Below, piece after piece: positions 6,617 through 12,468 of a stretch of 26,053 bases of DNA. Made by a program: the position numbers and the translations under genes. The notes below the pieces were generated by a model, which saw only the letters and a program-made list of their open reading frames with translations, was not told where the DNA came from and searched no databases. The stretch is from Lachnospiraceae bacterium (GTDB lineage Bacteria; Bacillota; Clostridia; Lachnospirales; Lachnospiraceae). The DNA is taken from NCBI GenBank assembly GCA_019421365.1, contig JAHZFJ010000041.1, positions 1-26,053 of the forward strand, read 5' to 3'. Position 1 is the first letter of the stretch, and each line of letters starts with the position of its first letter.

Positions 6617-6644
6617 ATTTTATCACATGTCATTTACTTGTCAA
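6617..6644 (-). promoter_or_regulatory. Promoter of the rsgA leader transcript
   Basis: Minus strand TTGACA (6644-6639), a 16-base spacer and TAAAAT (6622-6617). Transcription from here would give a 5' leader of about 400 bases before the 34-residue ORF. The 6112-6803 stretch otherwise holds the attenuator elements listed separately and the phnD promoter; the plus-strand frame at 6384-6566 shows no coding features. Confidence 0.65.
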
Positions 6645-6748
6645 GTAAAATTAATGCTATTTTTGTAATATTTACCAACAAAGAAACAACTTCTTACACG
6701 AAAAATAAAAATTACCATAATTTACATACGTTTTTAGTTTTTTTTCAA

Positions 6749-6778
6749 ATGACAAACCGTGATATAGAATGATATAAT
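6749..6778 (+). promoter_or_regulatory. Promoter of the phn operon
   Basis: ATGACA (6749-6754), an 18-base spacer and TATAAT (6773-6778), about 65 bases before the phnD start. The -35 box has one mismatch from TTGACA. No clear PhoB/PhoP direct repeats were seen. Confidence 0.5.
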
Positions 6779-6842
6779 TGCAGATGAAGAAAAAGAGTTA
6801 ACAATGAAACCATTTGTTAATCGATTATTACCAGGAGGCAAT

Positions 6843-7868
6843 ATGAAAAAAATAATTGCATTGTGCACAGTATTAATGTTAGCTATGTCAACACTTGTTG
6901 GTTGTGGTTCGAAATCTTCATCAGATAGTATTCCTACTGATGAATTAGTAGTTTACTTTGTTCCTTCAAGGGATCCATCAGAAATCAAAGAAGCTACCAA
7001 ACCATTATCTAACTTATTAAAAGAAGAATTATCAAAACAAGGATTTGATTTTAATAAAGTTACGATTGAAGTTGGTACAAGTTTCGAAGCAGCTGGTGAA
7101 GCTTTGGCTTCTGGTACTGCTCAAGTAGGCTTTATCCCTGGTGGAACTTATGTCTTATATTCTGACAATATTGATGTTGCATTAACAGCAACTCGTGATG
7201 GTTTAAATCACGATTCTGAAAATCCAGCAGACTGGAATACAGCGCCAACAGAAGGAACTGACAAGCAAGTTACTTACTACCGTTCATTAGTAATCGCTGG
7301 ACCTTCTAAAAAAGGACAAGCATTAGCAGACAAAATCAATAGTGGTGAAAAACTTACTAAAGAAGACATCGAAGGCGTAACTTGGGGTGTTTCAAGCAAC
7401 ACTACTTCACCAGCTGGTTACATCTATCCAAGCTTATGGTTACAAGAAAACTTCGGAATGTCAATTACTGACTTACCAAACAAAGTATTACTTGATAACT
7501 ATGCAACAAGTCTTTCTCAATTAGCAAGTGAACAAATCGATGTTATGGTAACTTATGCAGATGCTCGTCGCGACTACGCAGAAGATTGGGAATCAACTTT
7601 TGGAAGAAAAGCATCAATCTGGGACGAAACAAATGTAATCGGTGTAACTGATGGTATCTACAACGATACAATCTCTGTTACAAAAGATGAAAAAGTTATG
7701 AATGCGGAATTAAAAGCTGCAATCCAACAAGCATTCATTAACATTGGTAATACTGAAGAAGGAAAAGAAATTATTGCGATTTACAGCCATAACGGATATG
7801 AAATTGGTGAAGATGCGAATTATGATGCAGAAAGAGAAGCACAAAAATTAATTCAGTCTATGCAATAA
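6843..7868 (+). CDS. phnD: Phosphonate-type ABC transporter substrate-binding lipoprotein PhnD
   Basis: The 341-residue product has a lipoprotein signal: KK, a hydrophobic stretch and the lipobox LVGC with the lipidated cysteine at residue 21, followed by a serine-rich linker. The mature part begins LVVYFVPSRDPSEI and contains ALASGTAQVGFIPGGTYVLY and NTTSPAGYIYPSLWL, the typical ligand-binding segments of PhnD/PtxB/HtxB proteins. It would sit on the outer membrane face and deliver a phosphonate, phosphite or similar anion to PhnC and the two PhnE proteins; the exact ligand cannot be read. I chose the ATG at 6843 because AGGAGG is just upstream and the signal peptide then starts MKK; an ATG at 6804 would add 13 residues. 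Confidence 0.92.
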   Translation: MKKIIALCTVLMLAMSTLVGCGSKSSSDSIPTDELVVYFVPSRDPSEIKEATKPLSNLLKEELSKQGFDFNKVTIEVGTSFEAAGEALASGTAQVGFIPGGTYVLYSDNIDVALTATRDGLNHDSENPADWNTAPTEGTDKQVTYYRSLVIAGPSKKGQALADKINSGEKLTKEDIEGVTWGVSSNTTSPAGYIYPSLWLQENFGMSITDLPNKVLLDNYATSLSQLASEQIDVMVTYADARRDYAEDWESTFGRKASIWDETNVIGVTDGIYNDTISVTKDEKVMNAELKAAIQQAFINIGNTEEGKEIIAIYSHNGYEIGEDANYDAEREAQKLIQSMQ

Positions 7869-7880
7869 TTGTTTCTTAGG

Positions 7881-7912
7881 AAATGAGTTCATGGAAACAT
7901 GAACTCATTTTT
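7881..7912 (+). terminator. Intercistronic hairpin between phnD and phnC
   Basis: AAATGAGTTCATG (7881-7893) and CATGAACTCATTT (7898-7910) form a perfect 13-bp stem with a GAAA loop followed by a short T run. It lies directly after phnD inside the operon, so it probably acts as a partial terminator or 3'-end stabiliser that keeps the binding protein in excess over the transporter. Confidence 0.75.
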
Positions 7913-7946
7913 ATAGCTAGATTTTGAAAGGAGCATGTTTGTTAGC

Positions 7947-8711
7947 ATGATAAAATTCGAGAAAGTAAGCAAAGTTTATCCGAATGGATACAAAGCGCTT
8001 AACAACGTTACATTAGAAATTAATCAGGGTGAATTTGTTGCCATTATAGGTCTATCCGGTGCCGGTAAGTCTACATTACTTAGAACAATCAACAGAATGC
8101 ATGATATTACAGATGGTAAATTGACTGTTAATGATATGGAAGTTAACAATCTTAGAGGAAGGGAATTAAGAAGATTCAGACGTAAAATAGGTATGGTCTT
8201 CCAATCATTTAACTTAGTAACAAGAACAACCGTTATTAAGAACGTCCTAACATCAAGAGTTCCTGACATGCCGTTATGGAAAGCCATTATTGGATTATAT
8301 TCAAAAGCAGATAAAATCATTGCACTAGAAGCTTTAGATAAAGTAGGTATCTTAGATAAGGCCTATATCCGTGCAGACCAACTATCAGGTGGACAGCAAC
8401 AACGTGTTGCTTTAGCAAGAACGTTAGCTCAAAAACCTGAGATTATCTTAGCCGATGAACCTGTTGCTGCTCTTGATCCTGTTACTGCCGGTCAAGTTAT
8501 GGATGATTTTAAGAAAATCAATAAAGAGATGAACATTTCTGTTCTTATTAATATTCACCATGTTGATTTGGCATTAAAATATTGTGACAGAGTAATCGGT
8601 ATTAGAGCTGGTGAAATTGTATACGATGGTCCTTCGAAAGATGTAGACCATGAAATCTTAAAAGAAATCTATGGACGCGAATTAGCTGATAATGAAGTAA
8701 TGGGGGAATAG
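7947..8711 (+). CDS. phnC: Phosphonate-type ABC transporter ATP-binding protein PhnC
   Basis: This is the ATPase of the importer, about 254 residues. Counting from an upstream ATG at 7935, the motifs are Walker A GLSGAGKST (39-47), Q-loop MVFQSF (Q90), signature LSGGQQQR (150-157), Walker B IILADEP (170-176) and the H-loop NIHHVD. The PhnC family is distinguished by the long segment SRVPDMPLWKAIIGLYS between Q-loop and signature. The start is uncertain: the ATG at 7935 is one base from GGAG, and the ATG at 7947 is 13 bases away; family members begin MIxFxxVSKVYPNG, so I prefer 7947. phnE follows the stop by one base. Confidence 0.93.
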   Translation: MIKFEKVSKVYPNGYKALNNVTLEINQGEFVAIIGLSGAGKSTLLRTINRMHDITDGKLTVNDMEVNNLRGRELRRFRRKIGMVFQSFNLVTRTTVIKNVLTSRVPDMPLWKAIIGLYSKADKIIALEALDKVGILDKAYIRADQLSGGQQQRVALARTLAQKPEIILADEPVAALDPVTAGQVMDDFKKINKEMNISVLINIHHVDLALKYCDRVIGIRAGEIVYDGPSKDVDHEILKEIYGRELADNEVMGE

Positions 8712-8712
8712 T

Positions 8713-9537
8713 ATGTTTCGAGCGATTAAAAATATATTCGTACCAGAAAAGATCGTTCTTAGTGACGGTAAAGAAATAAAACCACCAATGCCAGTAACTC
8801 CATATATTATTATCGGTTTATTAGCTGCTGTTTATATCTCAATCAACATAACAGGATTTAGTTTCAAGACATTAGTGGATCGTGGTAGTTATTTTTTTGA
8901 TATCCTTTGGGATATGTTTCCACCAGATTTCAGTTATATTTCTAATGTAGTACCACCACTAATCGAGACCATAAAGATGTCCGTATTAGGTTCTATCATA
9001 GGTAGTTTTTTAGCGATACCTTTCGCTATACTATCTTCTGTAAATATAACTAGATCAAGAGTCGTTATTGCACTAGTTCGTTTTGTTTTAAGTATCACAA
9101 GAACATTACCAACACTTATCATTGCATTATTAGCAACGTATTTCTTTGGTCTTGGAACATTCGCAGGTACAGTTGCTATCACAATATTTACATTTGGTCT
9201 AGTCGTTAAGATGCTATATGAAAAGATTGAGACTGTTGACATGGGACCTTTTGAAGCAATGGAAGCTGTCGGTTCTACAAGATTAAAAGCTTTTATCGGA
9301 TCAGTTATGCCTCAAATCGCTTCTTCCTATGTTGCAATCTGCCTCTATAGTTTAGAATTAAACGTTAGATATGCAGCTATTCTAGGTTATGTTGGTGCTG
9401 GTGGTATCGGCGTAATCTTAAACGAAAAGATTGGTTGGAGACAATATGATCAGGTAGGTATGATCTTAGTAATGCTATTCATCACAGTTGTAATTATTGA
9501 ACAAATTAGTAAATATGTAAGAGAAAGGTTAGGTTAG
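8713..9537 (+). CDS. phnE: Phosphonate-type ABC transporter permease PhnE (first copy)
   Basis: The 274-residue integral membrane protein has an N-terminal membrane segment near 28-48 and a binding-protein-dependent transport domain with about five further segments. The coupling (EAA) loop is AMEAVGSTRLKAFIGSVMPQI and the conserved C-terminal motif is YVGAGGIGVILNEKIGWRQYDQVG, both characteristic of PhnE. It would pair with the second PhnE to form the channel. Only one base separates it from phnC, and six bases separate it from the next gene, so these genes are cotranscribed and probably translationally coupled. Confidence 0.92.
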   Translation: MFRAIKNIFVPEKIVLSDGKEIKPPMPVTPYIIIGLLAAVYISINITGFSFKTLVDRGSYFFDILWDMFPPDFSYISNVVPPLIETIKMSVLGSIIGSFLAIPFAILSSVNITRSRVVIALVRFVLSITRTLPTLIIALLATYFFGLGTFAGTVAITIFTFGLVVKMLYEKIETVDMGPFEAMEAVGSTRLKAFIGSVMPQIASSYVAICLYSLELNVRYAAILGYVGAGGIGVILNEKIGWRQYDQVGMILVMLFITVVIIEQISKYVRERLG

Positions 9538-9543
9538 GGTAAA

Positions 9544-10350
9544 ATGGAATATACAGTAAAGAAACAATTAGAAAAAGAACCAAATCTTTGGATCAAAAAA
9601 GCCCTAACTGTTGCTTTTATCTTGGCAATTATTATTTGGTCGCTTCAAACTATACAATATAATGGTGTGAAGGAAAATGGTGTAACAATCGCCAAAAACG
9701 TTATCTCCGGTATCCTACACCCAGATATGGATATGTTGTTTGACTTTACAGAAGGGGTTCCTGCTCTTTTATTAGAAACAATTTGTATCGCCTTACTTGG
9801 TTCCCTTTTCGGAACGATTCTAGCAATTCCTTTTTCATTCCTAGCTTCTAGTAACATCGTTCCTAAATGGATTAGTATGATTACTTCATTCATTATTGCT
9901 GCTATTCGTACATTCCCTGCTTTCGTATATGGTCTTATGTTCATTCGTGTCACTGGACCTGGTGCCTTCGCAGGTGTACTTACTCTATCCGTAACTTCGA
10001 TAGGTATGGTAAGTAAATTATTCATCGAATCCATTGAAGACTTGGATACAAAGATCTTAGAGTCTTTAGATGCAGCTGGTTGTAATACATTCCAAAAGAT
10101 TCGTTACGGAATTATTCCACAGTTATTCACTAACTTCACATCTACTGCTATCTATCGTTTTGAAATCTGTCTAAAAGACGCTTCAACTCTTGGTTTAGTA
10201 GGTGCTGGTGGTATCGGTGCTCCACTGATCTTTGCTATGAATGCATTCAACTGGGATGAAGTAGGCGCAATTTTATTCGGATTGATTGTATTAGTTCTTA
10301 TTGTAGAAGTACTTTCTACAAAAATCAGAAATAAATTAGCTCGTGGTTAA
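9544..10350 (+). CDS. phnE: Phosphonate-type ABC transporter permease PhnE (second copy)
   Basis: This 268-residue permease is homologous to its upstream neighbour. It has the coupling loop SLDAAGCNTFQKIRYGIIPQL and the C-terminal motif LVGAGGIGAPLIFAMNAFNWDEVGAI. The N-terminus, about 20 residues with many charges, precedes the first membrane segment. Two different PhnE genes after phnC is a common arrangement, and the channel is presumed to be a heterodimer. No carbon-phosphorus lyase, phosphonatase or phosphite dehydrogenase gene is present in this window, so the fate of the imported compound is not shown. A long hairpin closes the operon. Confidence 0.92.
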   Translation: MEYTVKKQLEKEPNLWIKKALTVAFILAIIIWSLQTIQYNGVKENGVTIAKNVISGILHPDMDMLFDFTEGVPALLLETICIALLGSLFGTILAIPFSFLASSNIVPKWISMITSFIIAAIRTFPAFVYGLMFIRVTGPGAFAGVLTLSVTSIGMVSKLFIESIEDLDTKILESLDAAGCNTFQKIRYGIIPQLFTNFTSTAIYRFEICLKDASTLGLVGAGGIGAPLIFAMNAFNWDEVGAILFGLIVLVLIVEVLSTKIRNKLARG

Positions 10351-10460
10351 TGCACATTAAACTACTATATTGATACGAAAATGCAGATTGGTAGATAAAC
10401 GAATAAAGTTGTTAGTTATTCAATAATAACTTAGATTAAGATCTTTTAACATCACTATCA

Positions 10461-10505
10461 AAAAGGAGAGAAATAAGTATGCTTCATACTTATTTCTCTC
10501 CTTTT
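10461..10505. terminator. Perfect 21-bp stem, probable terminator at the end of the phn operon
   Basis: The arms 10461-10481 and 10485-10505 are perfectly complementary over 21 bases with a three-base loop; each arm starts or ends with four A or T. It lies 110 bases after phnE and 90 bases before the stop of the convergent 5'-nucleotidase gene, so it may serve both strands. The rest of 10351-10596 shows nothing else. Confidence 0.8.
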
Positions 10506-10596
10506 CTCATGTTCTAATAATATCTATAAACTAATAAGTAACCAGATTCTTTCCTCTCTTAATCGTTACTTAATCCATGCTCTACTATCTTTATAA

Positions 10597-12111
10597 TTAC
10601 CTCACATGAATATACGTATTCTCATCAACACTAACAAAAGAATGCTTTGTGAAATAATCTATAATTAACTCAGGCATCTCTGTTAAGATTTCCTTTTCTA
10701 CCTTGCACTCACTATAAAACTCATATCCACCTGCTCCACTAGCTCGGTAATTATTCATAACAAGTGATAACGTGTCTTTATTCGTCATCTCTTTTCCTTG
10801 ATATCTTATACTTGTTACTCGATTGCCTATATCTTGCTTTAAATCAAAAGTATATTCGAGATTTGAGAAATAATCATAATTATAATGTTCTACTTTTGGC
10901 TTTAGAAAACTTGTACTTATAGAGATTTCTCCATCTTTATAATCGAGATAACTTGCACATCTTTCAAGGGCTTTCTTTAGAATCTCTTTTGTCACTCTTA
11001 ATACAGCAAGCGTATTTGGATATGGATAAGTAGCTAAGATATCTCTTACTGTAACATTCTCCTTAAATCCCTTAACAACATTGGCAAATGACGTACATGC
11101 AATATCTGCACCACTTACCTCTAATTGAATTTGATTAATAAAATTGGCTAATGGTGAACCTTGTAATGCCATGTTAAGATGTGAATCCGGATTTAATTCC
11201 ATGCTAAGATGCCCTACTGGTGTATCAAGCCATCTTTGTACTTCTTGTTCTAGCGGTAGATACTTATCATATATCTCTTGCTTTGGTGGTAAACTTGCTT
11301 CTTTTAGTGAAGACTCAAATGATTTCTCACCTGTAGCTTCATTGTAATTTATAATTAGTTCTATATATTTTGCCCCATTATGTGGAGTTTGTGCAATATA
11401 TGTCCCATGTAGATCTTGTCCTTCAATGGGCATATGTTGATGTCCTGTTAAGAGGATGTCAAAATCAAACTCCTTACAGATCTTATAAGCAATATTCTCC
11501 TTTGAATCACTTAACTTTTGATCAGTCGCTAAGTCATATTCAAATCCTCCATGATAGATACCAATCACAATATCTACCTGCTGTCTAACAGTATCAAAAA
11601 TTTTCTCGATTGATGTATACACATCATCAATCTGAAAATTCTCTATATTACATGCCCTCTCCCAACGAGTAATATAATCCGTAGTGAAGCCTATTACACC
11701 AACTTTCAATCCATTCTCCATAACCTTGATGTCATAAGGTAGGACTTGAATGCCCCCAGTTATATCATTAATATTCGCACAGAGGCATTTACCATTAAGA
11801 TGATTCATATAAGATTTTAGATATTCATAACCATAATTAAACTCATGATTGCCGAAGGTAACATAATCATATCCTGCTGCATTCATAATATCCGCCATCG
11901 GATGCTTCTCATGAACCTTACTACTTAGGTAATTGGTAAAAGGCGACCCTTGTATCGTATCACCACCATCAATTATTAATGTATTACCATCTTTGTCATA
12001 ATGATTTATACAATTCAAAAGTCCAACGTCTTTCATACAATCATCTAGATAATCTGTTGGATATACATATCCGTGTACATCTGAAGTAAAATATATTTTT
12101 AAATTTTTCAT
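10597..12111 (-). CDS. 5'-nucleotidase-family metallophosphoesterase
   Basis: The 504-residue product has the two domains of the UshA/5'-nucleotidase family. The N-terminal metallophosphoesterase carries FTSDVHG (D11 and H13), IDGGDTIQGSP (D51), TFGNHEFNYG (N88 and H89), IYHGGFE (H187) and LLTGHQH (H224 and H226), which together ligate two metal ions. The C-terminal substrate-binding domain includes GSPLANFINQIQ, DIACTSFANVVKG and NNYRASGAGGYEFY. Likely substrates are nucleotides or related phosphoesters or cyclic phosphodiesters; specificity is open. There is no signal peptide, unlike most secreted homologues, so a cytoplasmic location is inferred. GGAGG five bases before the ATG at 12111 decides the start over an ATG at 12123 that lies inside this site. 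Confidence 0.88.
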   Translation of the reverse strand: MKNLKIYFTSDVHGYVYPTDYLDDCMKDVGLLNCINHYDKDGNTLIIDGGDTIQGSPFTNYLSSKVHEKHPMADIMNAAGYDYVTFGNHEFNYGYEYLKSYMNHLNGKCLCANINDITGGIQVLPYDIKVMENGLKVGVIGFTTDYITRWERACNIENFQIDDVYTSIEKIFDTVRQQVDIVIGIYHGGFEYDLATDQKLSDSKENIAYKICKEFDFDILLTGHQHMPIEGQDLHGTYIAQTPHNGAKYIELIINYNEATGEKSFESSLKEASLPPKQEIYDKYLPLEQEVQRWLDTPVGHLSMELNPDSHLNMALQGSPLANFINQIQLEVSGADIACTSFANVVKGFKENVTVRDILATYPYPNTLAVLRVTKEILKKALERCASYLDYKDGEISISTSFLKPKVEHYNYDYFSNLEYTFDLKQDIGNRVTSIRYQGKEMTNKDTLSLVMNNYRASGAGGYEFYSECKVEKEILTEMPELIIDYFTKHSFVSVDENTYIHVR

Positions 12112-12166
12112 ATTAGCCTCCATTCCGTAACAACATTGCTATTATTAATTCTGTTACAAATAATAC

Positions 12167-12275
12167 TACTGGTTAGAGTGTCAAAAGCCCATTTCTTATT
12201 TTGATTAGTCAGGTCAGTGAATATGCAAATTGACGAAGGCAAGGTTTTTGAGGGCCTTTGACACTCTAACCAGTA
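12167..12275. repeat. Short terminal-inverted-repeat element (copy B)
   Basis: The ends, 12167-12190 and 12252-12275, are inverted copies of 24 bases matching at 23 positions. The inner half GAGTGTCAAAAGCC (12176-12189) is identical to 20826-20839 at the end of the long element upstream of the ABC exporter genes. At 109 bases with no coding capacity it resembles a MITE. It lies between the divergent 5'-nucleotidase and GH3 genes (12112-12468), a stretch otherwise holding the GH3 promoter. Confidence 0.7.
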
Positions 12276-12408
12276 ATAGTATATCACAGGTATCTAACGT
12301 AAAACATGGTACAATTTGGTATCATTGTAAATCTAATCTATAACATATTAGTATATCATCACTGATTTTCACTACTAAATCCCTCCAATAAACACACACG
12401 ATAGGGAA

Positions 12409-12437
12409 TGTCCAAGTACTCTTTTTAACGCTATAAT
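12409..12437 (+). promoter_or_regulatory. Candidate promoter of the GH3 gene
   Basis: TATAAT at 12432-12437 is preceded 17 bases earlier by TGTCCA (12409-12414), a poor -35 box, so an activator may be needed. CCTCCAATA (12382-12390) is perfectly complementary to TATTGGAGG (12453-12461), which contains the ribosome binding site of the GH3 gene; this matters only if transcription starts further upstream. Confidence 0.45.
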
Positions 12438-12468
12438 AATCATAAAACTATGTATTGGAGGTTACTAC

